Shown piece after piece: positions 1 through 6,767 of a stretch of DNA of 7,362 nt. The first letter of the stretch is position 1; every line of letters starts with the position of its first letter. The DNA is from Chloroflexota bacterium (GTDB taxonomy: Bacteria > Chloroflexota > Anaerolineae > UBA4142), in NCBI GenBank assembly GCA_016200825.1, contig JACQEA010000191.1:1-7362 (forward strand), read 5' to 3'. The position numbers and the translations under genes are program-made. The notes beneath the pieces are model-generated. The model was not told where the DNA came from and did not search any database. It saw nothing but the letters and a program-made list of their open reading frames with translations.

Positions 1-2270
1 TCGCTCTTGTTCAACAAATGCGCGAGCGAAATAACTGCGCCGTCCGGCGCGATCAATTCCACGCGCTCGATATGCAACAACCCGCGCGCGATGATCGGGT
101 CAACAAGGATTCCACTCAACACCACCGGCTTGCCATCCCGCGCAATGTCCCATTCGCCAAAAAAATTATGCCCGAGATGTTTTTCAATTGGAAAAGCAGA
201 GCTAGCAGGAAACGTCGTCGCAATTTTTGGCAACGCGTGTTGCGTTTGCGCGCGCACATCGCTGCGTTCGTACGCCCATTCCGCAGTTTCGATTCCCGCG
301 CGTAATAGAATGTTGCGCCGCGATCCATCTTGCAAGATAAGTTGAATCGTCGCGACCGATTGACCGGTTGCGAATCCAGTTGATTGCGCCATCGAAGAGG
401 CGATGCGAATTTTTGATGTTGGAGTCGGAGCAAACGCTGCGCCATACCCAACGAGATCAAGACCAAATTCATTTCTCAGATCGTTTCCTTCGATCACTGG
501 ATTCGTCGGCAACAATTGCGGACGAAGATAATAACGCACGTTCGCCAAGTTCAGCATGGGCGCGCTCATATTTTCAATGTAATCATCATTGCGCTGCAAA
601 AGCAAAGGCGAATACGCGCGCACGCCGGAAAAACCGTACAAGAGCGGAAGATTGGAAAACAAACTCTCGCGCTCGACGGAGAGCCACGGTTCGATCCACG
701 GATCTACAAAGACGCGTCCGTCTTGCGGCGAAACATTTTTGATCGCGGCGAGCGAGTCAGGCACTTTGTAAAAATCGGCGACGGACGTCGTTGCGTTGTA
801 CGTTTTCGCGTATACCGCGGCAAAGAGCGCGAGATCAATCACGGTTAATGTTAGCGTCACCGCAACCAACGCTTGTCGCGATAACAAACCGCGCCGCGCA
901 ATCAAGATGATCCATAGAGTTACAAAGAAAAAAAACAGCGGCAACCAATTCCACAGCGAAAGAAAAAGTTCGAGCGAAACCGATGGCGCTAAGCCGACCA
1001 CGAGCGCGACGAAAATAACGCAGACGGCATACAAAGTTTTTCGTTTGCGATCCAACGCCGAGGCATCAAACTTGGCGCGTTGCAAAAAATATTCCAGGGT
1101 TATCGCGGCGAGAAGCGCGGCCGAGAAACTGAACAAAAAGAAAAAGCGCGAGGGCACGCGAAAAAAGTTTAGCCCGGGCAGATAACGCAGCGCGCGATAA
1201 AAAAAATTCTGATCGCCCAACGCGAGAAAAAGTGAGACAAGCGCGACGAGTGAAAAGAAAACCACGCGGCGATCCCGCACAACCAACGGCGCGCACATTG
1301 CAAATAGGATTGGCAAGAGACCGATGTAGCCAATCGTTTCGACGGAGACGAGCGGATAAGGATTGCCGAGCAGGAACGGAGCAAAGAGCATCAAGTAATG
1401 CGGAAGACGCAGCGAATAGGCGTTGAAGAATTTCGGCAAGAGACCGCTCGCGCGATTACTCAGCGCGGTGAGCTCGAGCGTAGGCGCGAGTTGCGCGCCT
1501 GCGATCAGCGCGCCGATCGCGAAAAAAAATAGCACCGGCCCAATCCGCGTCGGCGCGAAAAATTCGGACCAAAAATTTTTGCGCGGCGCGGTTGGATTTC
1601 GATTCCACCGCACAACGGAATACGCGCCCAGCAACGCGGCAGTAAAGAGCGCGAATTGCGGATGACCCGCCACCAATTGCACCGCGCTCAGCGCGCCGAG
1701 TAACGCGAACCAGCGCACGCGTGTTGTGCGATCCGTTGCGCGTTCAAATTTTTCCCACGCCCAAAAAATCCACGGCAGCCACGCTGCAGTCGCGAGGATC
1801 GTCAGATGAACCAAGCGCGCGTAAAAAAAACCGCCGCACGCAAACGCGAACGCGCCAAGAAATGCGCTCGCCGGTTGAAGCTGGAGCGCGCGCAGAAAAA
1901 AGTACATGCCCAACGCGACCCAGGCGAGATGCAACAAGATCGCGTAATTCGTCGCGAGATCAATCGGGAGAAAAAGATAGAGGAACAAATTGGGCGGATA
2001 GAGCGCGGCGACTTGACCTTCGGCAAACAAAGGATAACCGCTCATCATTTCCGGCGCCCACAGCGGCAAGCGTCCCTCGCGCAACGCGGCGATCATCGCG
2101 GTGCGCACCGGATAAAAGAAAAGATAAATGTCGCCAAAATAAAAAACGACTTGACGCAACGCGGCTTGGAAAAAATAAATAAAGGGCCACGCAATGAGGA
2201 GAAAGATCGCGACGCTGTCACCGGGTTTTGCTTTGATTCTGTGGACAAGTCGCGACAATATCAAATTCAT
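1..2270 (-). CDS. YfhO-like multi-pass membrane protein (GT-C-type), 3' end outside window
   Basis: An uninterrupted minus-strand frame of 756 codons runs from ATG at 2270 to the window edge with no stop, so the C-terminus is missing. Reading it directly gives a very hydrophobic protein with about 12-14 membrane segments (first at residues 19-39, last near 466-488), then a soluble, probably extracytoplasmic region from about 490 on. Hallmarks of the YfhO family are visible: GDIYLFFYP (46-54) in the first large loop, G-R-L-P-L-W (66-71), a YPPN motif (91-94), PGLNFFRVPSRFF (365-377) just before a membrane segment, and LNLANVRYYL (573-582) in the soluble part. Bacillus YfhO acts in lipoteichoic-acid glycosylation; most relatives are uncharacterised GT-C-like proteins, so the substrate here is unknown. 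The acidic residue D47 sits where GT-C enzymes keep a catalytic aspartate (inference). The start overlaps the cdaR stop (ATGA), suggesting translational coupling; there is only a weak ribosome site. Family assignment is fairly sure, function is not. Confidence 0.85.
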   Translation of the reverse strand, partial: MNLILSRLVHRIKAKPGDSVAIFLLIAWPFIYFFQAALRQVVFYFGDIYLFFYPVRTAMIAALREGRLPLWAPEMMSGYPLFAEGQVAALYPPNLFLYLFLPIDLATNYAILLHLAWVALGMYFFLRALQLQPASAFLGAFAFACGGFFYARLVHLTILATAAWLPWIFWAWEKFERATDRTTRVRWFALLGALSAVQLVAGHPQFALFTAALLGAYSVVRWNRNPTAPRKNFWSEFFAPTRIGPVLFFFAIGALIAGAQLAPTLELTALSNRASGLLPKFFNAYSLRLPHYLMLFAPFLLGNPYPLVSVETIGYIGLLPILFAMCAPLVVRDRRVVFFSLVALVSLFLALGDQNFFYRALRYLPGLNFFRVPSRFFFLFSFSAALLAAITLEYFLQRAKFDASALDRKRKTLYAVCVIFVALVVGLAPSVSLELFLSLWNWLPLFFFFVTLWIILIARRGLLSRQALVAVTLTLTVIDLALFAAVYAKTYNATTSVADFYKVPDSLAAIKNVSPQDGRVFVDPWIEPWLSVERESLFSNLPLLYGFSGVRAYSPLLLQRNDDYIENMSAPMLNLANVRYYLRPQLLPTNPVIEGNDLRNEFGLDLVGYGAAFAPTPTSKIRIASSMAQSTGFATGQSVATIQLILQDGSRRNILLRAGIETAEWAYERSDVRAQTQHALPKIATTFPASSAFPIEKHLGHNFFGEWDIARDGKPVVLSGILVDPIIARGLLHIERVELIAPDGAVISLAHLLNKS

Positions 2271-3481
2271 TTCTGCGTCGCTTCGGTAAGGTTGACCAGC
2301 ACGGTATCCGGCAAAAGACTTTGCACGCGCAAAACGCTCGGCACGATAATCGCGCGCGGTTTCAAAACATAAACGCCCGGCGCGAGCCCGGTCGCATCAA
2401 TAATAATTTGCACATCTTGTGAGCTCAGATCGGCGAGCGCGGGCATCGGGCCTGAAAGAATTACTTCGACTGCATCCGGTGAAACCGTCGCGACAATTCC
2501 GCGCCGCAAACCTTGCGCTTGCACCAACCGACGAATCGTCTGCCCACCTAAAATCGGCGTGATCGAAATTTGCACCGTAACGCCGTTGTTGTCCAACATG
2601 GCAATGCCATCGGGCAAAGTGAGCGGAACGGTTTTGATAACATCGCTCGTCGCCGCATTCACGTCAATCGGCGTCGTCTCGATAAAGCCCGGCAATTTTG
2701 CAAGTTGCTCCGCGCTGCCCACCACAGTTGCGGTTGACGGCGCGACAACAATGTTGCTGATCCAATAACCGCCCGCGACTGCGCCTTTGAGAATTGTTTT
2801 GACCGAAACATCTTTATAACCGACGCGTTGATCAACCGGTACGATCACTGAGACTTGACTGGGAAGAATTGAAACGCCCGTCACAATATTTCCGCGCGCA
2901 TCGCGCGCGACCAGCGCGACACTTGTTTCCAAAGTTGTTCTAGCGCCGCGCAAAGAAACATCCGCGTCCACTCGCGCGACCTGATCCATTAATTCCGCAG
3001 GACCGCTCACTTGCGCGCGGGTTGGATTCACGACTGGCGATTTGTTTTCGTACCCGGTCGGCGGCGCGTCACTCAATTCAACTTGAATTTTGAAATCACG
3101 CGCAGTCAAACGATCTAGCCGCACGTTAATCACCGGCGGTTCAATCGCCACGACATTCACGCGCGAATCCGCAACCAAAACGCGCACCTCGATCGGATTT
3201 ATGCCGACAGACGCGTTGCGTAAATCTAAAACCGCGCGCAACGATTCCGCGCGTAATTGATCCCACATCGCCAACGGCGCGCGTATTTTGACGCGCACCG
3301 TGTCAGCAGATTTTTGAAACACGGCTAATTGTTCCGGTGCGTTGAGGATTTGCACCGGGAGCGCATCGGGAAAATTAGCTTCGCGGCTGGGATTTTCTTC
3401 GCTCGTCGCAATTGCCCACAAGATCGTCGCAAAAACAAATGCGATCAGAAACGAAGACGCCTGACTAAGCAATCCACGCAC
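2267..3481 (-). CDS. cdaR: CdaR-like YbbR-domain protein, regulator of diadenylate cyclase
   Basis: The protein has 404 residues from the GTG at 3481. It opens with a short cytoplasmic stub and one membrane anchor (residues about 8-26, LSQASSFLIAFVFATILWAI), with no cleavage site evident. The rest is an all-beta, extracytoplasmic region that divides into four YbbR-type repeats (about 38-125, 128-216, 223-310 and 316-398). Each repeat carries the family pattern of a V-x-P-x-x-V strand, a G-P/S-A turn and a following 'V-D-A-D-V-L' type strand: VNPTRAQVSGPAEL near 151, VAPSTATVVGSAEQL near 246, VSPDAVEVILSGP near 333. In Firmicutes, CdaR sits beside CdaA and modulates its c-di-AMP output through membrane contact; position right after cdaA supports that role here. 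A GTG six bases upstream (3487) would add Met-Ile, but the Shine-Dalgarno sequence GAGGTG runs into that codon, so 3481 fits better. The stop overlaps the next gene's ATG. Confidence 0.9.
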   Translation of the reverse strand: MRGLLSQASSFLIAFVFATILWAIATSEENPSREANFPDALPVQILNAPEQLAVFQKSADTVRVKIRAPLAMWDQLRAESLRAVLDLRNASVGINPIEVRVLVADSRVNVVAIEPPVINVRLDRLTARDFKIQVELSDAPPTGYENKSPVVNPTRAQVSGPAELMDQVARVDADVSLRGARTTLETSVALVARDARGNIVTGVSILPSQVSVIVPVDQRVGYKDVSVKTILKGAVAGGYWISNIVVAPSTATVVGSAEQLAKLPGFIETTPIDVNAATSDVIKTVPLTLPDGIAMLDNNGVTVQISITPILGGQTIRRLVQAQGLRRGIVATVSPDAVEVILSGPMPALADLSSQDVQIIIDATGLAPGVYVLKPRAIIVPSVLRVQSLLPDTVLVNLTEATQK

Positions 3482-3486
3482 GATCA

Positions 3487-3492
3487 CACCTC
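3487..3492 (-). promoter_or_regulatory. Shine-Dalgarno site that decides the cdaR start
   Basis: On the minus strand GAGGTG lies five nucleotides before the GTG at 3481. Its last G is the first base of the other possible GTG start at 3487, which therefore could not use this site. It is the clearest ribosome binding site among the starts visible in the window, consistent with cdaR being initiated independently rather than by coupling to cdaA, which ends 142 nt upstream. Confidence 0.6.
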
Positions 3493-3526
3493 ATCCCAAT
3501 AGACTTTATCTGAAATAAGAAAAGGC

Positions 3527-3597
3527 ATCCACGAAAAACACGAAAGTACACGAAACCCCTGAAGATTCTTTCGTGTTTCTTCGTGTGTTTCGTGGAT
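3527..3597. repeat. Long imperfect inverted repeat built from CACGAAA units, between cdaA and cdaR
   Basis: Two 30-nt arms (3527-3556 and 3568-3597) pair at 25 of 30 positions around an 11-nt loop. Each arm holds three copies of an ACGAAA core about 9-10 nt apart (CACGAAA starting at 3530, 3539 and 3549; the complement at 3569-3575, 3580-3585 and 3588-3594), so it is both an internal direct repeat and a hairpin. In the cdaR direction the hairpin is followed by a T-rich stretch (minus-strand CCTTTTCTTATTT), so it might act as a leaky terminator, RNA stabiliser or processing site between cdaA and cdaR. It also resembles the short-unit dispersed intergenic repeats often seen in environmental genomes, a recollection I could not check. 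The arms and spacing are seen directly; any function is inference. Confidence 0.8.
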
Positions 3598-3623
3598 AAT
3601 TAATTTCTCCGTAATGCGCGCGT

Positions 3624-4415
3624 TCATCCAGTGAAACCATCATTCGCATTTTCAATCGGCTTGTACAAACGCAACAAAACGCGATTCAATTCGCCTTCGT
3701 CCAACCGGCGCACCAAACGTCCGCTATGCGCGACCGAAATTTGTCCGGTCTCTTCGGAAACGACAATCGCGGTTGCGTCCGTCCCTTCCGTGATGCCTAC
3801 TGCCGCGCGATGGCGCGTGCCGGAATCGCGGTCGAGCGTAGAATTTTCGGATAAGGGCAAAGTACACGTCGCCGCAATAATGCGGTCCGCGCGAATAATG
3901 ACCGCGCCGTCGTGCAACGCCGCGTTCTTGGAAAAAATCGCGAGCAACAAGTCCTCCGATATTTTCGCGTCGAGCAAAACGCCGGTGTCAATATATTCCT
4001 GCAAACCCGTCGCGCCCTCCAACACGATCAACGCGCCCCATCTTTTTTTTGCGAGCTCCTGCGCGCTGCGCGCGACCGCGCTGAGCGCTGGCACCGCGAG
4101 CGTCACGGGACGCGTGAACAATCTGCCGCGACCAATTCGTTCGAGCGCGCGCCGAAGTTCGGGTTGAAAGATGACCGGGATCGCGACCAGTAAAGCGGGA
4201 ATCGAATTGCGAATCAGCCATGAAAACGCGGTGAGATGAAATAAATTGCTGGCGAGCACGGCGAGCGAAACGACTAACATCACGCCGCGTAAAAGTTGGA
4301 CGGCGCGCGTGCCTTGAATCAAATAAAATAACGCAAAGAACAACAGCGCGACGAGCAAAATGTCCAACAAACTGGAGAACGTTAAATGCGTGAGCAGTTC
4401 GGTCAACGTGCTCAA
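3624..4415 (-). CDS. cdaA: Diadenylate cyclase CdaA (c-di-AMP synthase), membrane type
   Basis: Condenses two ATP into cyclic di-AMP, a second messenger controlling potassium/osmolyte balance and cell-wall homeostasis in many bacteria. The 263-residue length is normal for CdaA. Three membrane segments come first (about 13-33, 40-60 and 66-83), with the family signature QGTRAVQLLRG (34-44) between the first two and the conserved FQPELRRALERIGRG (83-97) after the third. The DAC (DisA_N) catalytic domain follows: HDGA (168-171) and GTRHRAA (199-205), both intact, plus IVVSEETGQIS (217-227). The catalytic Asp-Gly-Ala and Arg-His-Arg motifs are therefore complete and the enzyme should be active. 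The start is a TTG at 4415, two bases after the stop of the TPR gene, with an AGG nine bases upstream; no ATG or GTG lies in a better place and homologous N-termini begin at about this distance before the first membrane segment. Translation is probably coupled to the TPR gene. Confidence 0.96.
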   Translation of the reverse strand: MSTLTELLTHLTFSSLLDILLVALLFFALFYLIQGTRAVQLLRGVMLVVSLAVLASNLFHLTAFSWLIRNSIPALLVAIPVIFQPELRRALERIGRGRLFTRPVTLAVPALSAVARSAQELAKKRWGALIVLEGATGLQEYIDTGVLLDAKISEDLLLAIFSKNAALHDGAVIIRADRIIAATCTLPLSENSTLDRDSGTRHRAAVGITEGTDATAIVVSEETGQISVAHSGRLVRRLDEGELNRVLLRLYKPIENANDGFTG

Positions 4416-4417
4416 CG

Positions 4418-6643
4418 TTATTCGCCTATTTGCTCAAGCAATTGCTTATATCCTTCCACCTGCGGCGGATTCAACGCGACGATTTTGCGAATCGTCGCGG
4501 CGGCGGCTTGCTTTTGGCCCGCGCCCAATTGCATTTCACCCAACGCATCCAGTTCCGCGATCGCTTTGGCGGGATTGCCCATCGTGAGATAGTGTTGCGC
4601 TAAGAGCGCGCGCAAAGACGGTACGCTCGAATAACTTTTGACTAAACCATCCAACACGTTCGTAATTTTTTGATTCGCGCCTTGCGCGCGAAATCGCGCC
4701 AACAATTCATCCAAATCGCGCAGCGCCGCCGTCGTTTGCTCCAACCGAAATTCGAGATCCACGATCAACACGCGCGCGCGTTCATCGTTTGCATCTTGCT
4801 GCGCAATGTCTTGATACGTGGCGAGCGCGGCTTTCAAATCGCCTTGTTTAATTTTCACATCCGCCAACGATTGGCGCAAGCGCGCGGCGATTTTGGACGT
4901 GATGCCCGCGCGCGCGGCAAAGCGCATACCTTCTGTGAATTTTTCAGCGGCTTTGGCAAGTTGATCCGTGCGCGCGTACTCGTTTCCCAATTCTAAATAT
5001 TCATCCAACGCCGCATCGTAGCGTTCTTCCTGCGTCAACAGATCAATTAATTTCGATCGGTCGGTCACGTTATCCGGAAATGATTTGATCAGTTGGCGAT
5101 AAAAACCTTCGGCGCGTTGCAAGTCGCCGCGGATCGCCGACAGTTCGGCGAGCGTCTGATATTTCGCGCGCGCCGCGTCCATCCGGCCTTCTTTGATCAG
5201 AATCTCGGCGATGCGAACGTGCGCGGGAATGTAATTGGGCGCGAGCTCGATTGCGCGCATACATTCTTCGCGCGCCGCTTGCATTTTGCCGCGCTTGAAA
5301 TATTCCTGCGCCAACGCGAGCGATTCCAATACGGTTGCGGATTCGGAAACTTGGATCATTTCCGCCAGACTCACTTGCTCGCCCACTTCGCGCAGCGATT
5401 GCAATTGTTGTCGAACTTCGCGCACTTTATCTTCCCACCCACGCCCGGACAAAAATTCTTCCAAGGATTTGCTGAACGCTTCCGCTTTTTCGCGATCACC
5501 TTTCACCGCGTAACTTTCCGCCAGCCCTTGATAAACCGAAATCAATTCGTCGGCTTGTTCGCGCTGCACGCTCGATAAATCTACGATCTGCGTTACTTGC
5601 AAAAAATGTTCAACGGCTTGATCGGTTTTCCCGCGCGCGCGATAACATTTCCCCAATTCAAAATGACTCGCGAGCGCGTAATTAGGATCGTCCACGACTT
5701 GAGTCAAAAGACTAATCGCTTCATCGTAGCGCATAGATTCGGAGTACAGCAAACCGAGATTAAATTTTACTTCCGACCGCGTCACGCCCGCGGCGAGCAA
5801 CTTGCGATACGCTTCAATCGCGTCCGCGACGCGATTATGCGTTTGCGCGTCGACCGCGCGCGCGATCAACGCATGGATCTCGGGCTCGATCAATGTCCCG
5901 CCGCCCGATTTTTTCGCGCTCGCGCTTGGCGCGGGTGTTTCTTCCAACAATGTTTCGGCTAAACGAATGAGCGCGGTTTTTTCCGCTTCCTCGACCGGTG
6001 TCGAACCAACGGATGGCGGCGCGGCGACTTGCACGCGCGGCTCTTCGATCATCTCGCCGCGTTCCAACGCCGCGATCATTTCGCGCGCGGCAGAAGAATC
6101 GGAATCAATCGTCTGCGCTTTTTGCGCGGCGGCGAGCGCTTTGGTTTTGTCGCCGCGTTTTTGATAAATCCGCGCCAGCGCGAGAAATTCTTTTCCCGCG
6201 AGCGAATTGTGTTCGCTTTGTTGATAAACCTCAGCCAATTTTTGATGCGCATCCGCGCGCTCTGGTTCGAGCGCGGCGGCTTTTTGCCACGCCTCCACCG
6301 CTTTGCCCATCGCTTTGTGCGCGGCATACAAATCCGCCACCGCGCAAAATGTGCTTGCCGCTTCCGCCGCGCGATTTATTTTTTCCTGCAACTCCGCGAC
6401 GCGCGTCAAAGGAATGGGATCGTGCGGCAAAAGTTTCGACGCGATGCGCGCCGCGTGCAACGCGCTTTCCAATTGTCCGGTTTGTTCCAACGCGTGCGCC
6501 AAACTCGTTTGCGTATTCGCGTCGTCAGGAAATTCTGCGAGCGCGCGGCGATATTCCGCGATGGCTTTGACCCAATCGGCGTCCCACGCGGAATTGTGCG
6601 CTTGTTTCAGCGCGTCGTTATAAATCGTTTTATTTCCAGGCAT
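4418..6643 (-). CDS. Large cytoplasmic tetratricopeptide-repeat protein
   Basis: The 741-residue protein is almost entirely alpha-helical and made of degenerate 34-residue TPR units with the usual A-x-x-x-Y/F-x-x-x-G and A-x-x-x-x-x-A-L spacing. One block spans about 7-195 (for example DWVKAIAEYRRALAEFPDDA at 23-42 and KAVEAWQKAAALEPERADAH at 114-133). A low-complexity acidic/Pro/Ala/Gly linker follows at about 196-250 (includes KKSGGG at 244-249). A second long block runs about 253-737 (for example KFNLGLLYSESMRYDEAISL at 293-312 and GKMQAAREECMRAIELAPNY at 452-471). No signal peptide, membrane segment or enzyme domain is visible, so it is probably a cytoplasmic scaffold binding other proteins. 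It starts at ATG 6643 without a clear Shine-Dalgarno sequence and ends two bases before cdaA, so its product may serve the cyclase or its output; the partner is unknown. An O-GlcNAc-transferase-like or chaperone-like role cannot be excluded, but no catalytic part is present. Confidence 0.9.
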   Translation of the reverse strand: MPGNKTIYNDALKQAHNSAWDADWVKAIAEYRRALAEFPDDANTQTSLAHALEQTGQLESALHAARIASKLLPHDPIPLTRVAELQEKINRAAEAASTFCAVADLYAAHKAMGKAVEAWQKAAALEPERADAHQKLAEVYQQSEHNSLAGKEFLALARIYQKRGDKTKALAAAQKAQTIDSDSSAAREMIAALERGEMIEEPRVQVAAPPSVGSTPVEEAEKTALIRLAETLLEETPAPSASAKKSGGGTLIEPEIHALIARAVDAQTHNRVADAIEAYRKLLAAGVTRSEVKFNLGLLYSESMRYDEAISLLTQVVDDPNYALASHFELGKCYRARGKTDQAVEHFLQVTQIVDLSSVQREQADELISVYQGLAESYAVKGDREKAEAFSKSLEEFLSGRGWEDKVREVRQQLQSLREVGEQVSLAEMIQVSESATVLESLALAQEYFKRGKMQAAREECMRAIELAPNYIPAHVRIAEILIKEGRMDAARAKYQTLAELSAIRGDLQRAEGFYRQLIKSFPDNVTDRSKLIDLLTQEERYDAALDEYLELGNEYARTDQLAKAAEKFTEGMRFAARAGITSKIAARLRQSLADVKIKQGDLKAALATYQDIAQQDANDERARVLIVDLEFRLEQTTAALRDLDELLARFRAQGANQKITNVLDGLVKSYSSVPSLRALLAQHYLTMGNPAKAIAELDALGEMQLGAGQKQAAAATIRKIVALNPPQVEGYKQLLEQIGE

Positions 6644-6683
6644 GTTTCAATAGAGTTCAAAAAACTTTTTGATTTTGCACACT

Positions 6684-6767
6684 ACGCATTACGAAGCACG
6701 TAATACGCATTACGTATCACGTATCACGTATTACGCATTACGCTTTACGTTTCACGCTTTACGTTTT
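6684..6767. repeat. Degenerate tandem heptamer array, ACGNNNN x 12
   Basis: ACG recurs at exactly seven-base steps at 6684, 6691, 6698, 6705, 6712, 6719, 6726, 6733, 6740, 6747, 6754 and 6761, giving 12 units in perfect phase. The four variable bases are mostly CATT, TATC, TATT, CTTT or TTTC/TTTT. Neighbouring units are sometimes identical (ACGTATC twice, 6712-6725), and the right end shows a 14-base super-period (ACGCTTT alternating with ACGTTTC/ACGTTTT). Inside it, ACGTAAT (6698-6704) and ATTACGT (6709-6715) form a perfect 7-bp stem with a 4-nt loop. The array overlaps the 3' end of argF and fills most of the argF-TPR gap. Heptanucleotide tandem repeats are known from cyanobacteria; this one has a different, degenerate sequence. 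No function can be assigned. Confidence 0.9.

Noticed and set aside
116..472. Minus-strand open frame of 118 codons
   Set aside because: Out of frame with the continuous YfhO-like reading frame that covers the same bases and carries family motifs.
1806..2372. Plus-strand open frame of 188 codons
   Set aside because: Shadow of the YfhO-like gene and the cdaR 3' end; charged low-complexity product without domain features.
3498..3526. Sigma-70 promoter for cdaR
   Set aside because: A GATAAA-like -10 candidate is present on the minus strand, but no convincing -35 lies at the right spacing.
3631..4167. Plus-strand open frame of 178 codons
   Set aside because: Antisense to the well-supported cdaA catalytic domain; no independent coding signal.
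5093..5578. Plus-strand open frame of 161 codons
   Set aside because: Antisense to TPR repeats, so its apparent regularity mirrors them.
5998..6570. Plus-strand open frame of 190 codons
   Set aside because: Arg-rich shadow lying opposite the TPR gene; it exists because GCG/CGC-rich codons leave few stops on the other strand. No recognisable motif.
6661..6682. Rho-independent terminator after argF
   Set aside because: There is an A/T-rich stretch (minus-strand CAAAAAGTTTTTTG) but no GC-rich stem directly before a T-tract.
6684..6767. CRISPR-like array
   Set aside because: Units are 7 bases with no long repeats or spacers.
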